From DASWRT01 sp036403035 (GTDB lineage: Bacteria > Pseudomonadota > Alphaproteobacteria > ATCC43930 > CGMCC-115725): 6,140 bases of DNA. The stretch covers positions 1 to 6,140 of the forward strand of contig DASWRT010000003.1 in NCBI GenBank assembly GCA_036403035.1, given 5' to 3'. The position numbers and the translations under genes are program-made. Of this stretch, positions 1 to 5,534 are shown piece by piece. How positions within the stretch are numbered: position 1 is the first letter of the stretch; the number at the start of each line of letters is the position of its first letter. The notes under the pieces are model-generated. The model worked only from the letters and a program-made list of their open reading frames with translations, was not told the origin of the DNA and made no database searches.

Positions 1-836
1 AGCTTGGGCGCGTGGCCGAGCGCGCGATAGACCGCGCGGGCGAGGTCGGCGAAGCTGCGCGCCTTGCCGCTCCCCATGTTGAAGATGCCGCTGACCGACG
101 GGTGGTCGTAGAGCCACAGCATCATGTCGACGACGTCGTCGACATGGACGAAGTCGCGCATCTGCCCGCCGTCCGGCACGTCGGGCCGGTGCGAGCGGAA
201 GAGCCGCGCCGGCTCGCCGTCGCGGGCGCGCGGGAAGAGCTGCGCGACGACGCTCTTCATCGACCCCTTGTGGTACTCGTTCGGCCCGTACACGTTGAAG
301 AACTTGGCGCCGGCCCATTGCGGCGGCCGCGGCGCGTTGCGTTCGACCAGCCGCGCGACGCGCCGGTCGAACAGATGCTTCGACCAGCCGTAGGCGTTAA
401 GCGGCCGGAGCCGCACGAGCGAGGCGGTATCGTCGGCGTCCGCGAACCCGGCCTCGCCGCCGCCGTAGGTCGCCGCCGAGGACGCGTAGAGGAACGGCGC
501 GTCGTGCGCCGCGCACCAGTCCCACAGCGCCAGCGACAGCGTGAAGTTCGTCCGGACGATGAGATCGGCGTCGGTCTCCGTCGTCGACGAGATGGCGCCG
601 AGATGGAACACAGCGCGCACGCCGCCGCCGCCCGCGTGCGCGTCGAGGAAGGCGAGCAGCTCCTCCGGCGGCACGATCGCCGCCAGTTCGCGCTTGGCGA
701 TGTTGCGCCATTTGTCGCCGCTCTCCAGCCGGTCGCAGACGACGAGGTCGGCAGCCTCTCCGCGCGCCTCCAGCGCCGCGACGAGGTTCGAGCCGATGAA
801 GCCCGCCCCGCCGGTGATCACCAGCATCCCGCGCAT
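1..836 (-). CDS. hldD: ADP-L-glycero-D-manno-heptose 6-epimerase, C-terminus cut by window edge
   Basis: This cytoplasmic extended-SDR enzyme converts ADP-D-glycero-D-manno-heptose to the L-glycero form, the last step in making the heptose donor for the LPS inner core. Reading the reverse strand gives 278 codons. The NAD(P)-binding GGAGFIG is at residues 9-15, and the HldD-typical FHLGAISSTTETD is at 77-89. These are followed by FLYASSAATYGG, then the catalytic-type Tyr149-x3-Lys153 (NAYGWSK). KFFNVYGPNEYHKGSM starts at residue 178 and QMRDFVHVDD lies further on. The TTE and KGSM blocks separate HldD from GalE-type relatives. E. coli HldD is about 310 residues, so some 30-50 C-terminal residues lie beyond the edge. 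The start is uncertain: in-frame ATGs end at 845, 836 and 827, and none has a strong Shine-Dalgarno sequence. I chose 836, which leaves a short lead before the Rossmann strand. The gene is divergent from the exported-protein gene at 1106. Confidence 0.95.
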   Translation of the reverse strand, partial: MRGMLVITGGAGFIGSNLVAALEARGEAADLVVCDRLESGDKWRNIAKRELAAIVPPEELLAFLDAHAGGGGVRAVFHLGAISSTTETDADLIVRTNFTLSLALWDWCAAHDAPFLYASSAATYGGGEAGFADADDTASLVRLRPLNAYGWSKHLFDRRVARLVERNAPRPPQWAGAKFFNVYGPNEYHKGSMKSVVAQLFPRARDGEPARLFRSHRPDVPDGGQMRDFVHVDDVVDMMLWLYDHPSVSGIFNMGSGKARSFADLARAVYRALGHAPK

Positions 837-1105
837 TGAAGCCATCCCAGGAACGTCATCGCCGGTGCGCGTTATAGGCGGATGCGTGACCGAGCGGGAG
901 GGGGGAAAGCAGGCGCAAGGCCGTGCTGAAGAGCCGATGGGGTGCTCCCGGAAGCAAATATACAAAGCTGTCAATCCATCAATATAGGTATTTAAAGATT
1001 ATTTTCTGTGCGGTTGGCATGAACTACGGTTGACGATGCGAATATCTCATCATCCGAAGCAACTTGGAGAGAAGCGAATGTCATCCGGTTAAAGGGAGGT
1101 CGCTC
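837..1105. other. Divergent intergenic region with AT-rich core
   Basis: About 270 bases separate hldD (leftward) from the exported-protein gene (rightward). The stretch around 950-1060 is strikingly AT-rich compared with the rest of the window and should carry the promoters of both genes. I see an isolated TTGACA on the minus strand (969-974) and an isolated TTGACG on the plus strand (1030-1035). Neither has a convincing -10 box at 16-18 bases, so no promoter is called. No hairpin with a T-tract and no small gene was seen. Confidence 0.5.
1094..1099 (+). promoter_or_regulatory. Shine-Dalgarno site that fixes the start at 1106
   Basis: GGGAGG lies six bases upstream of the ATG at 1106. The longer reading frame opens at an ATG at 1064, but that ATG lacks such a site. 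Starting at 1106 also puts the signal peptide at the very N-terminus. Both points favour 1106. Confidence 0.75.
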
Positions 1106-1717
1106 ATGGGGATTAAATCTGCTCTTCTGACGTCGTCGTTGGTCTTTGCCGGTCTTTCTGTCGCACCGACCGACGTTACTGCTGCTCCGCAATTCATCCT
1201 GTTCGACATGGTTCCCTCGGCGGGTGCTGCCAGCTGCCTGCCCCGAGCCCGCGGCCATGTACGCGTCGTTTCGTTCGGCCCTGCGGAACAATTGCTCGTG
1301 ACCGTCGAAGGCTTGCCGCCGAACACGGACTTCGACTTCTTCGTGATCCAGGTGCCGACCGCGCCGTTCGGCTTGGCATGGTATCAGGGGGACATCGAAA
1401 CGGACGACAGCGGCCGAGGCGCCGCAATGTTCATCGGCCGGTTCAGCAGCGAAACGTTCATCGTGGCTCCCGGCACCGCGCCGGCGCCTGACGTTCATCC
1501 CGGCGGGCAATTTCCGGACGCGACCAGTAATCCGCCGACCGCGCCGGTCCACACTTTCCATCTCGGCTTGTGGTTCAACTCGCCGGACGACGCGGCGAAA
1601 GCGAAATGCGCGAATACGGAAACGCCGTTCAACGGCGACCACACCGCCGGGATCCAGGTGCTGAACACGAGCAATTTCGCTGCGGATCAAGGGCCGTTGC
1701 GGCAACTTTCGCCCTGA
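1106..1717 (+). CDS. Exported protein of unknown function (203 aa)
   Basis: I cannot assign a function. The protein opens with a Sec-type signal peptide: Met-Gly-Ile-Lys, a hydrophobic stretch at about residues 6-20, and a likely signal peptidase I site after VTA (residues 24-26). The mature part is about 177 residues with no further membrane segment. It is rich in beta-prone stretches (HVRVVSFG, LLVTVEGLPPNTDFDFFVI) and contains GLAWYQGDIETDD, FIGRFSSETFIVAPG and FHLGLWFNSPDDA. Only two cysteines remain in the mature protein, Cys44 and Cys168, so one disulfide is possible. The wording recalls conserved hypothetical secreted proteins of soil bacteria, from memory only and not a database match. 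A beta-sandwich fold is an inference. It stands alone between the AT-rich divergent region and the RAYT unit. Confidence 0.85.
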   Translation: MGIKSALLTSSLVFAGLSVAPTDVTAAPQFILFDMVPSAGAASCLPRARGHVRVVSFGPAEQLLVTVEGLPPNTDFDFFVIQVPTAPFGLAWYQGDIETDDSGRGAAMFIGRFSSETFIVAPGTAPAPDVHPGGQFPDATSNPPTAPVHTFHLGLWFNSPDDAAKAKCANTETPFNGDHTAGIQVLNTSNFAADQGPLRQLSP

Positions 1718-1755
1718 CGCGCGCGAAGGATACGAAAGCCAAATCGAAACTCCAT

Positions 1756-1788
1756 TAACTGTAGGGGCGCCCCTTGGGGCGCCCGCAC
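1756..1788 (+). repeat. REP-like hairpin, left end of RAYT unit (copy 1)
   Basis: TAAC (1756-1759), one T, then GTAG (1761-1764), followed by a perfect 9-bp stem: GGGCGCCCC (1765-1773), loop TT, GGGGCGCCC (1776-1784), then GCAC. A GTAG foot followed by a hairpin is the classic layout of REP sequences recognised by RAYT transposases. No T-tract follows, so it is not a standard intrinsic terminator. Confidence 0.85.
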
Positions 1789-2358
1789 TCTCGGCACCGT
1801 TGCTGTATCCGAAATCTCACCGATAGGCCGGGTTTTCCCGGTCGAGGTGCCATTTCGCCGGATTGTTGACGATGTACTCGCGGAGGGCCGCCAGCGCCTG
1901 CTCGTTCCGGAGCGCATGGTCGTGAAAGCTGCGCTGCCATAACGGATGCTTTTGGTCGCTGGCAATTTGGAACAGCCGGCTGGAAAGACTTTTAAACGCG
2001 CCCACGGCACTGACAAGGCTTGGCCCGCCGAGTTCGATTACAACGATTCCATGCAGGTGATTCGGCATTACGACGTATGCATCGAGCGAGAGAGCCGGGA
2101 ACCGCGCCGGCAGATCGAGCCATTGCCGCTCAACCATGATGCCGATGTCGTTCACGACCATGCGGCCGTCGACGACGGTTCCCAACAGGCAACGTCTTCC
2201 CGTCACGCAGACCGTCACGAAATAAGCGCCGGGCGCCGAATAATCGTACTCCTTCAGGCGCAGCCGGCGTTGCGTATGCATTGCGGAATATTACAGCATC
2301 ACACGCAGTAGTTGTATGCCGTTATGCAGCGTGCGGGCGCCCCAAGGGACGCCCCTAC
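1761..2358. mobile_element. RAYT unit: transposase gene between inverted REP hairpins
   Basis: A 598-bp unit whose two ends are near-perfect inverted copies. Over 28 bases (1761-1788 against 2358-2331) the only difference is one base in the right stem. GTAG is the outermost tetranucleotide at both ends. The transposase gene lies between them on the minus strand, with 28 bases from the left repeat and 49 bases to the right one. The layout fits a RAYT with its cognate REPs, a domesticated relative of IS200/IS605. No target-site duplication is expected for this enzyme class. Copies of the same ends occur again at 2393 and 3978-4093. Confidence 0.75.
1817..2281 (-). CDS. REP-associated tyrosine transposase (RAYT, IS200-like Y1 family)
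   Basis: A complete 154-residue single-strand DNA transposase of the TnpA_REP (Y1_Tnp) family. In this family a HUH motif coordinates the metal and a tyrosine attacks DNA at REP hairpins. The N-terminal strand reads YDYSAPGAYFVTVCV (residues 12-26). The HUH motif is His75-Leu-His77 within VMPNHLHGIVV. The block WQRSFHDHALRNE is at 115-127. Tyr136 in REYIVNNPAKW matches the catalytic tyrosine of E. coli RAYT (DYIYINP), so the enzyme looks intact. The ATG at 2279-2281 follows an in-frame stop within about a dozen bases, which fixes the start, but no clear Shine-Dalgarno sequence precedes it, suggesting low expression. REP hairpins flank the gene on both sides. Confidence 0.93.
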   Translation of the reverse strand: MHTQRRLRLKEYDYSAPGAYFVTVCVTGRRCLLGTVVDGRMVVNDIGIMVERQWLDLPARFPALSLDAYVVMPNHLHGIVVIELGGPSLVSAVGAFKSLSSRLFQIASDQKHPLWQRSFHDHALRNEQALAALREYIVNNPAKWHLDRENPAYR

Positions 2359-2362
2359 GTTA
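2331..2362 (-). repeat. REP-like hairpin, right end of RAYT unit (copy 2)
   Basis: Read on the minus strand: TAAC (2362-2359) directly followed by GTAG (2358-2355), then the stem arms at 2346-2354 and 2335-2343 around an AA/TT loop. Base A2349 breaks one pair of the 9-bp stem. It is the inverse of copy 1 including the outer GCAC (GTGC at 2331-2334). Confidence 0.85.
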
Positions 2363-2392
2363 GCGGTAAGTGGAGCGCTTCAGCCTACATCA

Positions 2393-2417
2393 TAACTGTA
2401 GGGGCGCCCGCATTCTC
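2393..2417 (+). repeat. Solo, internally shortened REP-like copy (copy 3)
   Basis: TAAC, T, GTAG (2398-2401) and GGGCGCCC (2402-2409) repeat bases 1756-1772 exactly over 17 bases. The sequence then jumps to GCATTCTC, which matches the post-hairpin GCACTCTC of copy 1 with one difference. Relative to copy 1 it lacks 12 bases between two direct GGGCGCCC repeats, so the loop and second arm are gone. Confidence 0.7.
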
Positions 2418-2534
2418 CCCGTTCCGTGCGCGCGTCGCGGGCGTGCGAGCGTCGAGTATGATCTCCGTCATCGACCCTTAACCCTCCCCCGGCTAGAACG
2501 GCACCGTCGTCTCGGTCGCTTGGAGTACCGAACC
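2418..2534 (+). promoter_or_regulatory. Leader of the epimerase gene; weak promoter candidate
   Basis: A TATGAT hexamer at 2457-2462 resembles a sigma-70 -10 box, but the sequence about 17 bases upstream (GTCGCG) is a poor -35. The Shine-Dalgarno sequence TTGGAG (2520-2525) lies nine bases before the ATG at 2535 and supports that start over the in-frame ATG at 2370, which falls inside the repeat-rich spacer. Confidence 0.3.
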
Positions 2535-3479
2535 ATGCGCACTTTTCTCGTCACCGGCGGCGCCGGCTTCATCGGCTCGCATCTCTGCGAGGCGCTGCTC
2601 GCGCGTGGGGATCGCGTGCGCGTGCTCGACGATCTCTCGACCGGCAAGCGGGCCAACCTGCCGCCGCAAGCCGAGCTGATCGTCGGCGATGTCGCCGATC
2701 CGGCGTCGGTGCGGGACGCCATCGCGGGGACGGACGGGTGCTTCCACCTCGCCGCGGTCGCCTCGGTCGAGAAGGGCAACCGGGACTGGCTCGGCACGCA
2801 CCGCACCAACCTCACCGGCGCGATTGCCGTGTTCGATGCCGCGCGGACGGTGTCGGCGGCGTCGGCGCCGCCGGGATCGGGCCCGGTGCCGGTCGTCTAC
2901 GCCTCCTCGGCGGCGGTCTATGGCGATCCGGCGACCGTGCCGATCGACGAATCGGCGCCGGTGCGGCCGCTCTCCGCCTACGGCGCCGACAAGCTCGGCT
3001 GCGAGCTGCATGCGCGGGTCGGCGCGGTCGTGCATGGCGTGCCGAGCGTCGGGATGCGCTTCTTCAACGTCTACGGGCCGCGCCAGGACCCGGCGTCGCC
3101 CTATTCGGGCGTGATCTCGATCTTCTGCGACCGCATCAAGGCGCGGCAGCCGATCAGGATTTTCGGCGACGGCAGGCAGACCCGCGACTTCGTCTATGTC
3201 GGCGACGTCGTCCGCGCGCTCGTCGCGGCGATGGAGCGCCGTCCCGCCGAGCCGTCCGTGTTCAACGTCTGCACCGGCCGCGAGACCTCCGTGCTCGATC
3301 TCGCGCGCACCGTCGGCGAACTGTGCGGGGTCGCGCCGGAGATCGAATGGTGCCCGCCGCGCAACGGCGAGATCCGCACCTCGCTGGGGTCGCCTTCCGC
3401 GATGAACCGGCATCTCGGCGTCGTCGCCGAAACCCTCCTGCCGGACGGCCTGAGGGCGACGCTCGCCGCCCTGTCCTGA
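2535..3479 (+). CDS. NAD-dependent nucleotide-sugar epimerase/dehydratase (GalE-like extended SDR)
   Basis: A 314-residue cytoplasmic extended SDR, probably a C4-epimerase acting on a UDP-sugar for surface polysaccharide. The NAD-binding GGAGFIG is at residues 8-14, and the acidic LDDLSTGKRANLP stretch at 31-43 suits NAD. Next come the active-site serine region YASSAAVYGD (122-131) and the catalytic Tyr149-x3-Lys153 (SAYGADK). RFFNVYGPRQDP (175-186) and FGDGRQTRDFVYV (210-222) bind the nucleotide in GalE, RmlB and WbpP-type enzymes. The length is usual for the family. These motifs fix the fold and chemistry but not the substrate: UDP-Glc, UDP-GlcNAc and UDP-glucuronate epimerases are all possible. 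It starts at ATG 2535 after TTGGAG. The next gene on the same strand is 115 bases downstream, so co-transcription is possible. Confidence 0.92.
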   Translation: MRTFLVTGGAGFIGSHLCEALLARGDRVRVLDDLSTGKRANLPPQAELIVGDVADPASVRDAIAGTDGCFHLAAVASVEKGNRDWLGTHRTNLTGAIAVFDAARTVSAASAPPGSGPVPVVYASSAAVYGDPATVPIDESAPVRPLSAYGADKLGCELHARVGAVVHGVPSVGMRFFNVYGPRQDPASPYSGVISIFCDRIKARQPIRIFGDGRQTRDFVYVGDVVRALVAAMERRPAEPSVFNVCTGRETSVLDLARTVGELCGVAPEIEWCPPRNGEIRTSLGSPSAMNRHLGVVAETLLPDGLRATLAALS

Positions 3480-3594
3480 CGTCGCCAAACCAGGGCGCGA
3501 CGACGCTTCGGGATATGCTATTCTCGCGCGGGCTGCCGCCGGGCCGTCCGTCATCGGCGGCGCGGGCGGCGGCATTTCCCTGGGGGGAGGGGAT

Positions 3595-3942
3595 ATGGCG
3601 ATCGACACGAATTTCGGAGGGGATGTCCGCGCCGACGGCGGCGGCAGCGGCGGGGTCAGGAAGCTGGAACTGCTGCTCTGGACGGCGGCGGTGCTGGCGA
3701 CCGGTGCGGTGCTGTTCTACGTCGTCGCGGGCGGCGCCGGGGCGGGCCACCGGCGCGCTCTCGGCAAGCTGCTGTTCGTCGCGTGGACGATCGGTCCGCC
3801 GGCATGGTTCCTGATCCGCTACCGCTTCTGGCCGCCGGCTCCGGGGCAGACCGAGTCGTTCCGCATCGAGCAGGGACTCGCGCGGAGCGTCTGGGCCGGC
3901 ATCCTCGTGCTGATGGCGGTGATCTTCTTCGGTCACTGGTAA
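3595..3942 (+). CDS. Small integral membrane protein of unknown function (115 aa)
   Basis: Not recognised. A glycine-rich, soluble N-terminal tail of about 22 residues (Asp/Gly/Ser) precedes three predicted membrane helices: residues 24-46 (LELLLWTAAVLATGAVLFY), 57-75 (LLFVAWTIGPPAWFLIRY) and 97-113 (SVWAGILVLMAVIFFG). The chain ends just after the third helix in GHW. The loop between helices 2 and 3 carries Arg/Lys and a Pro-rich FWPPAPGQTESFR stretch. A strong purine-rich Shine-Dalgarno run (3582-3592) stands directly before ATG 3595, good evidence that it is translated. A TATGCTATTCT stretch at 3514-3524 could hold a -10 box, but I see no matching -35. The REPIN-like pair lies just downstream. 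Confidence 0.8.
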   Translation: MAIDTNFGGDVRADGGGSGGVRKLELLLWTAAVLATGAVLFYVVAGGAGAGHRRALGKLLFVAWTIGPPAWFLIRYRFWPPAPGQTESFRIEQGLARSVWAGILVLMAVIFFGHW

Positions 3943-3977
3943 GGAGTTAACGGAAGTTACGCTGCGTTGAGCCCGTC

Positions 3978-4006
3978 TAACGTAGGGGCGGCCCTCGGGC
4001 CGCCTC
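3978..4006 (+). repeat. REP-like hairpin, left half of inverted pair (copy 4)
   Basis: TAAC (3978-3981) directly followed by GTAG (3982-3985), then a perfect 8-bp stem GGCGGCCC (3987-3994), loop TC, GGGCCGCC (3997-4004), extendable by a G-T pair. The head GTAGGGGCG is identical to copies 1-3. The stem sequence differs but keeps its pairing, as expected if selection acts on the hairpin. Confidence 0.8.
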
Positions 4007-4064
4007 TCGCCGGACCTCCGATCCGGCTGGCGGCAGGCGGAATTCCGTTCCGCCGAAGGCCCGC

Positions 4065-4093
4065 GGGCGCCGCAAGCGGCGCCCCTACGGTTA
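4065..4093 (-). repeat. REP-like hairpin, right half of inverted pair (copy 5)
   Basis: On the minus strand: TAAC (4093-4090), one C, GTAG (4088-4085), then a perfect 9-bp stem with arms 4076-4084 (GCGGCGCCC on the plus strand) and 4065-4073 (GGGCGCCGC) around an AA/TT loop. The head is the same as in copies 1-4, with compensated stem changes. Confidence 0.8.
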
Positions 4094-4170
4094 AGCGCAT
4101 CACTCATCCAGGCAACATGACGCTCACATAAACGGCGCGTCCGACGAGGGCGCGCCGAAGAGACGAAAGC

Positions 4171-4821
4171 ATGCACCTTCTCGACGGCGGCGCCGGCTTC
4201 CTCTGGAACGGCGTCGCGAATTTCGGCGACCTCGCGATCCTCGCACCGGCGGCGGCTTCCGTCGCAATCGTGCTGATCATGCAGCGGCGGCGCCGCGACG
4301 CGACGGCTTGGCTTGCCTCGCTCGGTCTCTGCGCCGTCGCGATCTACGCGCTGAAGACGCGCATCGGCTATTTCGATATCGAGATGGGCGCCGGGCTGCG
4401 CGTCCGCGCCGCCGCCTTCCCGAGCGGACATGCCGGTCTCGGCGCGGCCTTTTACGGCGGCTTGGCCGTCCTGACGTGGCGCGCCCGCGCGGGGGCGGCC
4501 GGTGCCGGCCGCGCCGCGCTTGCGGCGGTTGCGGTGCTGCTCGTCGCGCTCGCGATCCTGATCGCCGCCTCGGTGTGGGTCCTGGCATGGCATTTCGCCG
4601 TCGACATAGCCGGCGGAGCGCTGATCGGCGGCGCCTGCGCTTGGCTGTTCGCCGCCGCATTGTCCCGCAACGGGCGGGAGCCTGCATTCCCGGCGGGAGG
4701 CGTCCGCCGTGCGGCGCTGGTGCTCTGCGTCGCCGCCGCCGTCATCGGCGGCCTGCACGGAACGCGGTTCGACGACATGGCGCTCGGGCAGGATTTCCGG
4801 CTTCGCATCGCCGGGAAATAG
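4171..4821 (+). CDS. PAP2-fold membrane protein with degenerate phosphatase signature
   Basis: A 216-residue, probably six-helix inner-membrane protein of the PAP2 (type 2 phosphatidic acid phosphatase) superfamily. Members remove phosphate from lipid substrates such as undecaprenyl or phosphatidyl phosphates at the outer face of the membrane. Motif 2 is clear: Pro84-Ser85-Gly86-His87 (AFPSGHAGLG). The nucleophile region of motif 3 reads His141-Phe-Ala-Val-Asp145 followed by IAGGALIGG, typical of the family. However, the motif 3 arginine is absent (Ser134-Val135 where Ser-Arg is usual). Motif 1 keeps only Lys62 (LKTRIGYFD instead of K-x6-RP). Helices lie at about 20-37, 45-61, 88-103, 115-138, 145-163 and 180-195. 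Activity is therefore uncertain. The start ATG follows a weak AAGAGA site. It is convergent with pgaD. Confidence 0.78.
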   Translation: MHLLDGGAGFLWNGVANFGDLAILAPAAASVAIVLIMQRRRRDATAWLASLGLCAVAIYALKTRIGYFDIEMGAGLRVRAAAFPSGHAGLGAAFYGGLAVLTWRARAGAAGAGRAALAAVAVLLVALAILIAASVWVLAWHFAVDIAGGALIGGACAWLFAAALSRNGREPAFPAGGVRRAALVLCVAAAVIGGLHGTRFDDMALGQDFRLRIAGK

Positions 4822-5039
4822 AACCGTATTTGATTGTTATTTGAGGCGCTCGACAGTATTTTCTCGCGAAGTAATTGAAAATACCTGCCGGTCGGTGTGC
4901 TCTCATCGAGCGCTAAACCGAAGTCCTTGGATGTTCGAGTGCTGGTGCATCTCTCTGGCGGGTTTTCATACACGGCGCAGCGATGCGGCACTTGCTTGCG
5001 AAATCTTTTCCGGTATTGGCAGAAAAGGAAAGTTGCGCC
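4822..5039. other. Convergent intergenic region with nested inverted repeats
   Basis: This 218-base spacer lies between the ends of the PAP2-like gene (rightward) and pgaD (leftward) and is AT-richer than its neighbours. It holds an outer inverted repeat GCGCTCGA (4846-4853) / TCGAGCGC (4906-4913). Nested inside is a perfect 8-bp inverted repeat GTATTTTC (4856-4863) / GAAAATAC (4877-4884). These may form a bidirectional terminator-like structure. No gene was found in the rest. Confidence 0.45.
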
Positions 5040-5534
5040 TCAGCCGACCGAAGTACTGCTCTCGGCGTCACCCGCGCCTTCCGACGCCGGCCTCGTCTCG
5101 ACCGACCGGATGCGTCCGTCCGGCTCGTGCTCGATCACGACGATGCGCGCGGTCTGCCATGTCGCGATCTCGGCGACCGAGAACCCGTACATCGCCTGGA
5201 GGTCCTTCAGCGCCAGCGGCGCCACGGACTTCCGCCGCTCCTTGCCGCGGAAGCGGATCTGGTTGTACAGCGCCCAGCCGATCAGCATGGCGCCGTTGAC
5301 GGCGCCGGTGACGGCATAGGCGCCCAGGTCCTGCATGACCCACCAGTGCCGCAGGAAATCCGGCGCATCGGCGCCGAACGCCAGCCATGCAGCCGTGCCG
5401 TGCAGGAACAGGAACAGTTCGCGCAGCAGATAGAGGAAGGCGAGCCACATCAGCAGCGTCAGCAAGAAGTCGCGCGCCCGCGCCCAGAGCGGCCGGCTCC
5501 GCGGCGCCTCGATGATCAGCTCCGGCGGGAGAAT
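5040..5534 (-). CDS. pgaD: PgaD, PNAG synthase membrane subunit; probable ATT start
   Basis: PgaD is the small inner-membrane partner of the glycosyltransferase PgaC in poly-beta-1,6-N-acetylglucosamine synthesis; in E. coli the pair responds to cyclic di-GMP. With the start proposed here the protein has 164 residues (E. coli 137). The N-terminal LIIEAP (6-11) matches LIITT of E. coli PgaD. Helix 1 lies at about 23-44 and helix 2 at about 68-90. The family hallmark VNGAMLIGWALYNQIRF (79-95) is followed by GKERR. The extended C-terminal tail is acidic and Ser-rich. In this frame no ATG, GTG or TTG stands near the expected N-terminus. ATT at 5532-5534 has AGAGGA (5543-5548) eight bases upstream. 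The gene overlaps the pgaC end by 19 bases, which suggests translational coupling. The C-terminus is complete (TGA at 5040-5042). Confidence 0.88.
   Translation of the reverse strand: MLPPELIIEAPRSRPLWARARDFLLTLLMWLAFLYLLRELFLFLHGTAAWLAFGADAPDFLRHWWVMQDLGAYAVTGAVNGAMLIGWALYNQIRFRGKERRKSVAPLALKDLQAMYGFSVAEIATWQTARIVVIEHEPDGRIRSVETRPASEGAGDAESSTSVG

Larger units (their letters stand above)
3978..4093. mobile_element. REPIN-like inverted REP doublet without transposase
   Basis: Two GTAG-footed hairpins face each other with GTAG at both outer edges (3982 and 4088; 107 bases), the same architecture as the RAYT unit but without the gene. Two more inverted repeats sit inside: GCCGGA (4009-4014) with TCCGGC (4022-4027), and GGCGGAA (4036-4042) with TTCCGCC (4048-4054). 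The whole stretch could fold as a branched structure in RNA or single-stranded DNA. It lies between the small membrane protein and the PAP2-like gene and could also reduce read-through, though no T-tract is present. Confidence 0.7.

Noticed and set aside
12..839. Long plus-strand open frame opposite hldD
   Set aside because: It is an antisense shadow: its product is Arg/Ala-rich with no recognisable motif, while the minus strand encodes a clear HldD.
969..974. Consensus TTGACA on the minus strand as an hldD -35 box
   Set aside because: No -10-like hexamer lies 16-18 bases downstream; the nearby TATATT is only six bases away.
1756..1788. Hairpin 1 as an intrinsic terminator for the exported-protein gene
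   Set aside because: No T-tract follows the stem, and its inverted twin and GTAG foot are explained by the RAYT system. Incidental termination remains possible.
2493..3608. 371-residue minus-strand open frame opposite the epimerase
   Set aside because: Shadow frame in GC-rich DNA: low-complexity Arg/Asp/Ala product, no family signature, and the opposite strand has all epimerase motifs.
1756..4093. CRISPR array from the repeated GTAGGGGCG units
   Set aside because: The copies are few, irregularly spaced, in both orientations and lie between ordinary genes; there are no uniform spacers.
3262..4758. 498-residue minus-strand open frame
   Set aside because: It runs across the epimerase end, the small membrane protein gene, the REPIN-like pair and the PAP2-like gene. 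Composition is typical of an antisense artefact.
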